DNA of 64,000 bases from Arthrobacter sp. SLBN-100. Its GTDB lineage: Bacteria > Actinomycetota > Actinomycetes > Actinomycetales > Micrococcaceae. Numbering within the stretch: the first letter of the stretch is position 1; every line of letters starts with the position of its first letter. Where the stretch lies: positions 3,348,001 to 3,412,000 of the forward strand of contig NZ_VFMY01000001.1 of the NCBI RefSeq assembly GCF_006715305.1, read 5' to 3'. Below are positions 26,234 to 33,860 of this stretch, piece after piece. Both the position numbers and the translations under genes were made by a program. The notes below the pieces were generated by a model. The model saw only the letters and a program-made list of their open reading frames with translations, was not told the DNA's origin and made no database searches.

Positions 26234-27235
26234 ATGATGCACTTCCCGACCCGCCGCGCCGTCCTCGGAACGGCTTCGGCAATCACCCTGCTCGCACTGA
26301 CAGCATGCGGCAACGTCGCCGGTGGTGCTGCCAACACGTCCAAATACCCCTCCGGTCCCGTCAACCTCTCGGTCGGCCAGGCGGCCGGAGGCAGCACCGA
26401 CCTGATCGCCCGCGCCCTGGCCGAGGGCGCTGCCAAGACCCTTGGCCAGCCGATGCCCGTGGTCAACAAGCCGGGCGCCAACGGCGCCCTGGCCACGAAG
26501 GAAGTTGCGGGCAAGCCCGCCGACGGGCAGGAGCTGGTACTGCTGAATGCCTCGCTGATCACCATCACGCCCCTGGCTGTCTCGGCTGACGAAGCCGTCA
26601 ACATCGATGACCTGGACGTCATTGCCGGCCTGTCGCAGGACGACTACGTCCTCGTGGCCAGCTCCCAGTCCGGATTCAAGACGTTCAAGGACGTCACCGG
26701 CGCCGGCCGCAACGTCACCTTCGGCACCACCGGCGTCGGCACCGGAAGCCAGCTGGCCCAGACGGTTCTCTTCAAGCAGGCCAGCGTCCAGGGCACCGAC
26801 ATTCCCTTTGACAGCGGCAAGCCGGCCCTGACGGCAGTTCTCGGCAACCAGGTTGAGCTCGCCACCATCCAGCTTGGCGAAGCGATGCCGCAGATCCAGG
26901 CCGGAAAGGTGTCGCCGCTCCTGGTCTTCTCGGAGGACCGCACCAGCTTCCTTCCTGACACGCCCACCGCAAAGGAAGCCGGCTACGACGTCCCGGTCGC
27001 CCAGTACCGCGCAGTGGCCGCCCCGAAGGGCACCCCGCAGGAGGTCAAGGACAAGCTGCTCGCCGCGTTCCAGGAGTCATTCAAGTCGGACGCCTACAAG
27101 GAATTCAACACGAAGAACTCGCTGACCCCGAAGGAGATTTCCGGCGAGGAAGTTGTGACTGACTGGAAGGAATACGCAGCGAAGTACAAGGAACTGGTGG
27201 AGAAGTACGACATCAGCCTGAGCGGAAATAAGTGA
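26234..27235 (+). CDS. TTT-family substrate-binding lipoprotein
   Basis: This is the extracytoplasmic solute-binding component of a tripartite tricarboxylate transporter (Bug/TctC family). The start ATG 26234 is backed by AGGAG. An upstream frame to 26144 exists but has no ribosome binding site. A signal peptide with twin Arg (TRRAVLGTASAITLLALTAC) ends at a lipobox with Cys 25. The mature part has SVGQAAGGSTDLIARALAEG, the usual ligand loop, and NKPGANGALATKEVA. The substrate is probably glucarate/galactarate from context. The tctB-type gene overlaps its stop. Confidence 0.9.
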   Translation: MMHFPTRRAVLGTASAITLLALTACGNVAGGAANTSKYPSGPVNLSVGQAAGGSTDLIARALAEGAAKTLGQPMPVVNKPGANGALATKEVAGKPADGQELVLLNASLITITPLAVSADEAVNIDDLDVIAGLSQDDYVLVASSQSGFKTFKDVTGAGRNVTFGTTGVGTGSQLAQTVLFKQASVQGTDIPFDSGKPALTAVLGNQVELATIQLGEAMPQIQAGKVSPLLVFSEDRTSFLPDTPTAKEAGYDVPVAQYRAVAAPKGTPQEVKDKLLAAFQESFKSDAYKEFNTKNSLTPKEISGEEVVTDWKEYAAKYKELVEKYDISLSGNK

Positions 27236-27825
27236 TCCCTGTGACAGGAACACCCGCAGTACCCGCCGGAGGCAGCAGCGCGACTGCCGCCTCCAGCGGG
27301 GACGCCCCCCACAGCCTCCCCGGGGAAGTCCTGGATGACCTCACACCCGAGCAGCTTGCGGCCCAGTGGGAGGAAGAAAAGCCGCCCGCGGCCGGTGCCC
27401 TCGCAAACGCGGCCTCCTCACTGGTGGTCATCGGTGTGGGCATTGGCGCGGTGGTCCTCTCCATTGCCATGGGGCTGGGCACTCCGGAGAAGCCGCAGCC
27501 TGGCCTCTGGCCGTTCATCATCAGCGGCGTCATGGTGGCCCTCGGGCTGTTCCAGCTGATCGCCGGCCGGCACAACCGCGATGCGGAGAAGTTCACGCGG
27601 ATGTCCGCCGCGCCGCTGACCGGCCTGGTGACCCTCGCCGCCATGGTGGCCCTGATGCCGCTGATCGGTTTCGAGCTGCCGGCCCTGGTCCTGTGCATCA
27701 TCTGGATGCGCTTCCTGGGCGGGGAAACCTGGCGCTCCACCCTTGTGGTCAGCGCGGGCGTCGTCATTGCTTTTTACGGCATCTTCGTCCTGGCACTCAA
27801 CACCTCCATTCCCCACCTTTTCTAG
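27232..27825 (+). CDS. TTT-family small membrane subunit (TctB type)
   Basis: The product has 197 residues with four predicted membrane segments. Residues about 60-82 read ASSLVVIGVGIGAVVLSIAM, 95-112 PFIISGVMVALGLFQLIA, 125-150 GLVTLAAMVALMPLIGFELP, and 170-195 VVSAGVVIAFYGIFVLAL. A hydrophilic N-terminus of about 55 residues precedes them. The GTG start overlaps the preceding stop. The family partner is TctA. Confidence 0.88.
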   Translation: MIPVTGTPAVPAGGSSATAASSGDAPHSLPGEVLDDLTPEQLAAQWEEEKPPAAGALANAASSLVVIGVGIGAVVLSIAMGLGTPEKPQPGLWPFIISGVMVALGLFQLIAGRHNRDAEKFTRMSAAPLTGLVTLAAMVALMPLIGFELPALVLCIIWMRFLGGETWRSTLVVSAGVVIAFYGIFVLALNTSIPHLF

Positions 27826-27834
27826 GAGACCTAC

Positions 27835-29382
27835 GTGGATTTTCTGAATCCCGTTATCAACGGATTTGCGGTTGTCCTGGAGCCGACCAACCTCCTTTAC
27901 TGCCTGATCGGCGTCGTGATCGGCATGCTGATCGGCGTGCTGCCCGGCCTGGGGCCCGCGGCAACCATCGCCATCCTTCTTCCGCTCACGTACAACGTGG
28001 AACCCGTCACGGCCATCATCATGCTGGCCGGCATCTTTTACGGCGCACAATACGGCGGCACCATCACCTCGGTGCTCCTGCGGCTCCCCGGCGAAGCCTC
28101 CTCGGTAGTGACGGTCTTTGACGGTTACCAAATGGCCAAGCAGGGACGGGCCGGCACCGCCCTCGGCCTGGCATCCATCGGTTCCTTCGTCGGTGGCACG
28201 GCGGCCATCATCGGCCTGACTTTCCTCGCCCCGCTGGTTGCCAGTTTCGCGCTGGACTTTGGTCCGCCCGAGTACACGGCCCTGGCATTGCTGGGCATCC
28301 TACTGGTAGCCACCATCAGCAACGGTGCGAAAGCCAAGGCCCTCATCGCCGCGGCGCTGGGACTGCTGCTCGCTACCGTGGGCCGGGACATCTTCACCGG
28401 CGAAAGCCGGTTCACGTTCGGCAGCCTGCAACTCGCCGATGGCATCGACTTCGTGCCCATTGCGATGGGCATCTTCGGCCTCGGCGAGATCCTCTACAAC
28501 CTTGAGGAGCGGCACCGGGCGGCCAAGGCGCCGTCGAAGGTCACGAATGTCTGGCCCTCGCGCAACGACCTCAAGCAGGCGTCCGGAGCCATCGGCCGCG
28601 GATCGGTGCTGGGCTTCTTCCTCGGTATCCTTCCCGGCGGTGGCGCCACGATTGCTTCGATGGCCTCGTATGCCATGGAAAAGAAGCGCGCCAAGCAGCC
28701 GGAACGGTTCGGCAAGGGCGCCCCCGAGGGTGTGGCAGGGCCGGAAACCGCCAACAACGCGGCAGCGACGTCGTCGTTTATCCCGCTGCTGACGCTGGGG
28801 ATCCCGGCCAACGCCACCATGGCACTGATGTTCGGTGCGCTGCTGATCCAGGGCGTTACTCCCGGTCCGCAACTCGTGGAACAAAACCCCGAGCTCTTCT
28901 GGGGCGTGGTGAACTCCATGTACATCGGCAACATCCTGCTCCTCATCATGAGCCTGCCGCTGGTGGGGATCTTCGTGAAGATCCTCCGCGTCCGGGCCGC
29001 CATCCTGGCGCCTGTCACTGCACTCATCACGCTGTTGGGCGCCTACACCATCAACAACAGCATGTTCGACGTCTCGCTCGTGGTCGTCTTCGGCATCATC
29101 GGCTACCTCATGAAAAAGTTCGGCTTCGAACCGGGTCCCCTGGTGCTGGCCTTCGTGCTCGGTGAACTGCTCGAAAGCTCAATGCGCCGCTCCCTGCTGG
29201 TCTTTGGCGGTGACCCGTCGGGCTTCTTCGGACGCCCCATTTCAGCCACCCTGCTGGTGGTTTTCGTCCTGGTGGCCGTACTGCCCGCCATCCGCGCCGC
29301 CATCGCCAAACGCAAAGGCACGGCGCCGTCCGCCGGCGCCGCTACCCAGGGCGAAGCCCACACGATCAAGGAGAAGGTATGA
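27835..29382 (+). CDS. TTT-family large membrane subunit (TctA type)
   Basis: This is the 515-residue channel subunit with about 12 membrane helices. The family signature IGVLPGLGPAATIAILLPLT (residues about 36-55) and the symmetric GFFLGILPGGGATIASMASY (about 261-280) are the two re-entrant glycine-rich loops. FYGAQYGGTITSVLLRLPGE is typical of TctA. It follows tctB by 9 bases and overlaps the universal stress protein gene. Confidence 0.95.
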   Translation: MDFLNPVINGFAVVLEPTNLLYCLIGVVIGMLIGVLPGLGPAATIAILLPLTYNVEPVTAIIMLAGIFYGAQYGGTITSVLLRLPGEASSVVTVFDGYQMAKQGRAGTALGLASIGSFVGGTAAIIGLTFLAPLVASFALDFGPPEYTALALLGILLVATISNGAKAKALIAAALGLLLATVGRDIFTGESRFTFGSLQLADGIDFVPIAMGIFGLGEILYNLEERHRAAKAPSKVTNVWPSRNDLKQASGAIGRGSVLGFFLGILPGGGATIASMASYAMEKKRAKQPERFGKGAPEGVAGPETANNAAATSSFIPLLTLGIPANATMALMFGALLIQGVTPGPQLVEQNPELFWGVVNSMYIGNILLLIMSLPLVGIFVKILRVRAAILAPVTALITLLGAYTINNSMFDVSLVVVFGIIGYLMKKFGFEPGPLVLAFVLGELLESSMRRSLLVFGGDPSGFFGRPISATLLVVFVLVAVLPAIRAAIAKRKGTAPSAGAATQGEAHTIKEKV

Positions 29383-29783
29383 GCATCATCGTCGGATTCG
29401 TCCCCACCCCGGCAGGGGAGGCCGCCCTCACAGCCGGCATCGCCGAAGCGCAGCTCCGCCAGCAGGACCTGTTCATTGTGAACTCCGCCCGCCAGGGCGC
29501 CCTGGTGGATAAATCAGTGGCCACCGAGGACGTCCTGGCCCAGGCCGCCAAACGGGCCGCCGACGTCGGAGTAACGGCAACTGTCATCCAGCCGCCCTAC
29601 CAGCACGATCTGGCCGACGAGTTCCTCGACGTCGCCCGGGAAGTGGACGCGTCGCTCATCGTCATCGGGTTGCGGCACCGCACCCAGGTGGGCAAGTTCA
29701 TCCTGGGCAGCCACGCACAGCAGATCCTGATGCAGGCCGACCGGCCGGTCCTGGCCGTGAAGGCCGACGGCGGCCATTTCTAG
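29379..29783 (+). CDS. Universal stress protein (UspA family)
   Basis: The product is a single Usp domain of 134 residues. It begins SIIVGFVPTPAGEAALTAGI and ends with the ATP-binding type motif GLRHRTQVGKFILGSHAQQI, then LMQADRPVLAVKA (G-x2-G-x9-G-S-type). It is translationally coupled to tctA (ATGA). Usp genes are often attached to TTT/TRAP transporter operons, where a regulatory or ATP-sensing role is assumed but not proven. Confidence 0.88.
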   Translation: MSIIVGFVPTPAGEAALTAGIAEAQLRQQDLFIVNSARQGALVDKSVATEDVLAQAAKRAADVGVTATVIQPPYQHDLADEFLDVAREVDASLIVIGLRHRTQVGKFILGSHAQQILMQADRPVLAVKADGGHF

Positions 29784-29800
29784 GCCCGAAGGGAAGCAAG

Positions 29801-30076
29801 ATGTACAAGCACAAACCGCTCCGCCGGGGACCGGTCCCGGTAGCCGCCCCCGTCCCCGACTGGTCCAAATTGTGCAGGGACGACCACGTGGAGGTGCGCA
29901 CGGCGGGTGGTGCACTGATGTCGGGAACCATCGACATGATCGACGCTGACCGCACCGTCTTTTGGCTGATCAGGAATGATGGGGCCGGGCGGACCATGGT
30001 GTTTTCCGGCGATGACATTGCCGTCACCAAGGTTGCCCCAGCGGATGCCGGGCAGCAGCGGGAGTACGCGGCCTGA
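29801..30076 (+). CDS. Hypothetical protein (91 residues)
   Basis: GAAGGGA lies 8 bases before ATG 29801. After a Pro-rich basic N-terminus the protein reads DWSKLCRDDHVEVRTAGGAL, then SGTIDMIDADRTVFWLI, a compact beta-rich (SH3/LSM-like) pattern. It may be the last gene of the transporter operon (17-base gap). No family is recognised. Confidence 0.65.
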   Translation: MYKHKPLRRGPVPVAAPVPDWSKLCRDDHVEVRTAGGALMSGTIDMIDADRTVFWLIRNDGAGRTMVFSGDDIAVTKVAPADAGQQREYAA

Positions 30077-30102
30077 CGGGCCTTCTCCCGGCGGTGCGGA
30101 CA

Positions 30103-30131
30103 AGGCCGGTGACCCCAAGGGCCACCGGCCT
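30103..30131. terminator. Bidirectional hairpin between convergent genes
   Basis: AGGCCGGTG (30103-30111) pairs perfectly with CACCGGCCT (30123-30131). It lies between the hypothetical gene (+) and the NUDIX gene (-). There is no T run. Confidence 0.5.
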
Positions 30132-30143
30132 GACGTATGTCCC

Positions 30144-30608
30144 TTACCGGACGAGTTCCTTGAGGGCGTCCAGGACGGGGAGTTGGCCCTTCACCAGCTT
30201 CAGCCGGGCCTCCTGTTCGGGGAACCAGCGGGCATCGTCAATTTCCGGGTAGTGCTGGATCCGGCCTGAGCCCTTGGGCCATTCGAGCGGGAAGGTGTTG
30301 CTTTCGATCACTTCGGGGCGGAAGTCCTGCTCCGCGGCGAAAACAGTGATGACCTTGCCTGAAGGCTGCCGGAACCTGCCGAGTTCCCGGTACTCCGCAT
30401 CCGGTGCGGGCGCGCCCATCTCCTCGGCAAACTCCCGCAGGCCCGCTGCCAGGGGGTCCTCCCCTTCGCTGAATTCGCCTTTTGGAATGGACCAGGCGTG
30501 GGCGTCCTTGCGGGCCCAGAAGGGGCCGCCCATATGGGCGATCCAGACCTCCAGGGCGGCGGGATCCGGCCGCCTGTACAGCAGGATTCCGGCGCTGAGA
30601 ACCGGCAT
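30144..30608 (-). CDS. NUDIX hydrolase
   Basis: The product has 154 residues. The Nudix box spans about 45-67 as G-x5-E-x7-REFAEEMG (GEFSEGEDPLAAGLREFAEE). The front part SAGILLYRRPD and WIAHMGGPFWARKDAHAWSI, then PKG, resembles small Nudix enzymes acting on (di)nucleoside or polyphosphate substrates. The C-terminal WFPEQEARLKLVKGQLPVLD is conserved in this subgroup. The substrate is not determinable. It is cytoplasmic and monocistronic. Confidence 0.9.
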   Translation of the reverse strand: MPVLSAGILLYRRPDPAALEVWIAHMGGPFWARKDAHAWSIPKGEFSEGEDPLAAGLREFAEEMGAPAPDAEYRELGRFRQPSGKVITVFAAEQDFRPEVIESNTFPLEWPKGSGRIQHYPEIDDARWFPEQEARLKLVKGQLPVLDALKELVR

Positions 30609-30728
30609 CGTGACCTCCGTGGTGCGTGTGGCTTGCAGTTGGTCCCAAACCGCCGTCCAGCGTTAATCTGCAGTTAACGGCGCTGCTTTAGGTTATTCCT
30701 TCAGACACTCTGCTCGAAGGGATCCGTC

Positions 30729-30998
30729 ATGGCCAACATTGCTGAGGTTTTGGGACGGCTTACGCCGGAAGAACGTGAAGAGCTTCGCATCCTTGGCCCG
30801 CAGGGCCACCTGCCGAAGCACCTGGTTGAGGCCCTGGACCGCGCTGCCGGGGGTTCCGGCTCGGGCCGCGGGTATTACGTGCTCACTGGAAACGTCAGCG
30901 CTACCGGCGGCCCCCTCCTGGTGCTGCGCAGCGATGTTTCCAGCTGGTTTTTCAGCTCCCACCGGGACGACCTGGATTCGTTGTCACCCCACGGCTAG
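30729..30998 (+). CDS. Hypothetical protein (89 residues)
   Basis: The product begins MANIAEVLGRLTPEEREELR, then ILGPQGHLPKHLVEALD, a helical half, followed by a Gly-rich turn and a beta half (GRGYYVLTGNVSATG, then LVLRSDVSSWF). A ribosome binding site (GAAGGG) precedes the ATG. It is convergent with radA, with 20 bases between the stops. No family is recognised. Confidence 0.65.
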   Translation: MANIAEVLGRLTPEEREELRILGPQGHLPKHLVEALDRAAGGSGSGRGYYVLTGNVSATGGPLLVLRSDVSSWFFSSHRDDLDSLSPHG

Positions 30999-31018
30999 CA
31001 CTTGAACATAATCTGCAG

Positions 31019-32392
31019 CTAGCCGATCAGCAGGCTAAGGGCCTCCGTCAGGTGTTCCACTTCCCGGACGGAGAAACCGGCGGGAATGGGGCCCGGGCCG
31101 GCGTGGCTGGCGGGAACCACAGCGTGGGTGAAGCCAAGCCGGTGCGCCTCCTGTATCCGTTGGTTGATTCCCGGGACCGGGCGGACCTCACCGGCCAGGC
31201 CCACCTCGCCGAAGGCTATGAGTCGGATAGGCAACGGCTTGCGGGCCTTGGCGGATGCCACCGCAAGGGCTACAGCGAGGTCCGTGGCGGGTTCGCTGAG
31301 CTTCACGCCGCCCACCGTGGCCACGTAGGAGTCATCCTTGTGCAGCAGCGTTCCGGCGCGCTGCTGCAGGACAGCCAGCAGCATCGAGACCCGGGAACTG
31401 TCCAGGCCGCTGGTGGCCCGCCGCGGCTGCGAGTTGGGGCTTTCGGCGAGCAGCGACTGCACCTCCGCCAGCAGGGGACGCCTGCCTTCCATCGTCACCG
31501 TGATGCAGGTGCCCGAAACCGGTTCCTTGGTGCGGCTGACGAACAGGCCGCTGGGATCGGCAAGGCCTTCGATGCCGTTCTCATTCAGGTCAAAGCAGCC
31601 GACGTCGTCCGTGGGGCCGTAGCGGTTCTTGACAGCCCGCAGCAGCCGCAGCCGGGAATGGCGTTCTCCCTCGAACTGGCAGACCACGTCCACGAGGTGC
31701 TCCAGCAGCCGCGGCCCGGCGATGGAGCCGTCCTTGGTGACATGGCCCACCAGCAGCGTTGTCATGTTTCTGCGTTTTGCGGCAGCAATAATGGACGCAG
31801 CCACTTCGCGGACCTGGGAGACGCCGCCGGCGCTACCGTCAACATCGGCACTGCTGAGGGTCTGGACCGAGTCCACGATCAGCAGCCGCGGCTCGATCTT
31901 CTCCACCTGCCCCAGCGCCTGGCCCAGGTCCGTCTCCGCGGACAGGTACAGGGACTCGGCCACGGCGTCGATCCGCTCGGCGCGCAGCTTCACCTGCGCT
32001 GCCGACTCCTCGCCCGTCACGTACAGCACGTCCTGCGCCGTACGGGCGAACTTGGCCGCCACATCCAGCAGCAGCGTGGACTTGCCGACGCCGGGTTCTC
32101 CCGCGAGCAGGATGACGGCGCCAGGAACCAGGCCGCCGCCCAGCACCCGGTCCAACTCGTCCACGCCGGTGGGCAGGAAAGCTGCCGTGGTGGCGTCCAC
32201 CTCCGCGATCCGGCGCGCCGGCTCCACAACTGTTGCGGCCGCCGTCGTACGCGCCACAGCGGTGCCGGTTTCCTCCACGGTGCCCCACGCCTGGCACTCG
32301 CCGCACCGGCCCACCCACTTAGCCGTGGTCCAGCCGCATTCGGCGCATTTGTAAGCGGGCGCCTTGGAGGCCCGGGAAGTCTTTGTTGCCAT
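31019..32392 (-). CDS. radA: DNA repair protein RadA (Sms)
   Basis: This RecA-related ATPase and helicase helps branch migration and recombination intermediates. The 457-residue protein has an N-terminal zinc finger (Cys 16, 19, 30, 33: CAECGWTTAKWVGRCGEC). The ATPase has Walker A LAGEPGVGKST near 97-106, and the RadA motif KNRYG in AVKNRYGPTDDVG replaces the usual KNRFG. A Lon-like C-terminal domain (SKLSEPATDLAVALAVASAK region) completes it. The ATG at 32392 is preceded by a -10-like TAGGGT ending 7 bases upstream, suggesting a leaderless mRNA. The 57-bp repeat array begins 35 bases upstream, so it reaches the -35 position. The open frame continuing into the array is not genic. Confidence 0.96.
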   Translation of the reverse strand: MATKTSRASKAPAYKCAECGWTTAKWVGRCGECQAWGTVEETGTAVARTTAAATVVEPARRIAEVDATTAAFLPTGVDELDRVLGGGLVPGAVILLAGEPGVGKSTLLLDVAAKFARTAQDVLYVTGEESAAQVKLRAERIDAVAESLYLSAETDLGQALGQVEKIEPRLLIVDSVQTLSSADVDGSAGGVSQVREVAASIIAAAKRRNMTTLLVGHVTKDGSIAGPRLLEHLVDVVCQFEGERHSRLRLLRAVKNRYGPTDDVGCFDLNENGIEGLADPSGLFVSRTKEPVSGTCITVTMEGRRPLLAEVQSLLAESPNSQPRRATSGLDSSRVSMLLAVLQQRAGTLLHKDDSYVATVGGVKLSEPATDLAVALAVASAKARKPLPIRLIAFGEVGLAGEVRPVPGINQRIQEAHRLGFTHAVVPASHAGPGPIPAGFSVREVEHLTEALSLLIG

Positions 32393-32399
32393 GCGTCCA

Positions 32400-32405
32400 A
32401 CCCTA
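32400..32405 (-). promoter_or_regulatory. -10 element of radA next to the repeat array
   Basis: TAGGGT on the minus strand ends 7 bases before the radA ATG. The matching -35 position (32423-32428) falls on the boundary of the 57-bp array, and no good -35 hexamer is there. Confidence 0.35.
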
Positions 32406-32427
32406 GCGGCGCGCGCTGACATTCCCC

Positions 32428-33770
32428 GGCCGCACCCTGACCTCACACGTTCGGCCAGGGCACCCTGCGCCCGTGGGCCCACCCGGCCGCACCCTGACCT
32501 CACACGTTCGGCCAGGGCACCCTGCGCCCGTGGGCCCACCCGGCCGCACCCTGACCTCACACGTTCGGCCAGGGCACCCTGCGCCCGTGGGCCCACCCGG
32601 CCGCACCCTGACCTCACACGTTCGGCCAGGGCACCCTGCGCCCGTGGGCCCACCCGGCCGCACCCTGACCTCACACGTTCGGCCAGGGCACCCTGCGCCC
32701 GTGGGCCCACCCGGCCGCACCCTGACCTCACACGTTCGGCCAGGGCACCCTGCGCCCGTGGGCCCACCCGGCCGCACCCTGACCTCACACGTTCGGCCAG
32801 GGCACCCTGCGCCCGTGGGCCCACCCGGCCGCACCCTGACCTCACACGTTCGGCCAGGGCACCCTGCGCCCGTGGGCCCACCCGGCCGCACCCTGACCTC
32901 ACACGTTCGGCCAGGGCACCCTGCGCCCGTGGGCCCACCCGGCCGCACCCTGACCTCACACGTTCGGCCAGGGCACCCTGCGCCCGTGGGCCCACCCGGC
33001 CGCACCCTGACCTCACACGTTCGGCCAGGGCACCCTGCGCCCGTGGGCCCACCCGGCCGCACCCTGACCTCACACGTTCGGCCAGGGCACCCTGCGCCCG
33101 TGGGCCCACCCGGCCGCACCCTGACCTCACACGTTCGGCCAGGGCACCCTGCGCCCGTGGGCCCACCCGGCCGCACCCTGACCTCACACGTTCGGCCAGG
33201 GCACCCTGCGCCCGTGGGCCCACCCGGCCGCACCCTGACCTCACACGTTCGGCCAGGGCACCCTGCGCCCGTGGGCCCACCCGGCCGCACCCTGACCTCA
33301 CACGTTCGGCCAGGGCACCCTGCGCCCGTGGGCCCACCCGGCCGCACCCTGACCTCACACGTTCGGCCAGGGCACCCTGCGCCCGTGGGCCCACCCGGCC
33401 GCACCCTGACCTCACACGTTCGGCCAGGGCACCCTGCGCCCGTGGGCCCACCCGGCCGCACCCTGACCTCACACGTTCGGCCAGGGCACCCTGCGCCCGT
33501 GGGCCCACCCGGCCGCACCCTGACCTCACACGTTCGGCCAGGGCACCCTGCGCCCGTGGGCCCACCCGGCCGCACCCTGACCTCACACGTTCGGCCAGGG
33601 CACCCTGCGCCCGTGGGCCCACCTGGCCGCACCGTGACCTCACACGTTCGGCCAGGGCACCCTGCGCCCGTGGGCCCACCCGGCCGCACCGTGACCTCAC
33701 ACGTTCGGCCAGGGCACCCTGCGCCCGTGGGCCCACCTGGCCGCACCGTGACCTCACACGTTCGGCCAGG
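32428..33770. repeat. Tandem array of a 57-bp unit, 23 full copies plus 32 bp
   Basis: Each unit begins GGCCGCACCCTGACCTCACA and contains CGTTCGGCCAGGGCACCCTG and the palindrome GTGGGCCCAC. Units 1-21 appear identical by eye. Unit 22 onward reads CACCGTG instead of CACCCTG, and the base before units 22 and 24 is T instead of C. On the minus strand each junction reads G3-N1-G3-N5-G3-N4-G3, a G-quadruplex consensus, lost only at the two T-variant junctions. There are no spacers. 57 is a multiple of three and the unit lacks stops, so several frames are open, but this is not evidence of coding. The array fills the divergent region between radA and the multicopper oxidase. Confidence 0.97.
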
Positions 33771-33860
33771 TTGCAGGCAGCGGGCCTTCCGGCCCTACCT
33801 CCCTTTTGCACTCCTTCCTACACTTTCATCAGGGGCCAGCCACTGAGAGATTTGGGGTCC

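Noticed and set aside
32428-33770. CRISPR array
   Set aside because: Units are contiguous without variable spacers, and no cas gene is in the window.
32364-33860. Very long reading frames in several frames across the 57-bp array, some fused to radA or to the multicopper oxidase
   Set aside because: The unit length is a multiple of three and contains no stop codon in these frames, so openness is automatic. The encoded 19-residue repeats have no domain character. The flanking genes have normal starts at 32392 and 33861.
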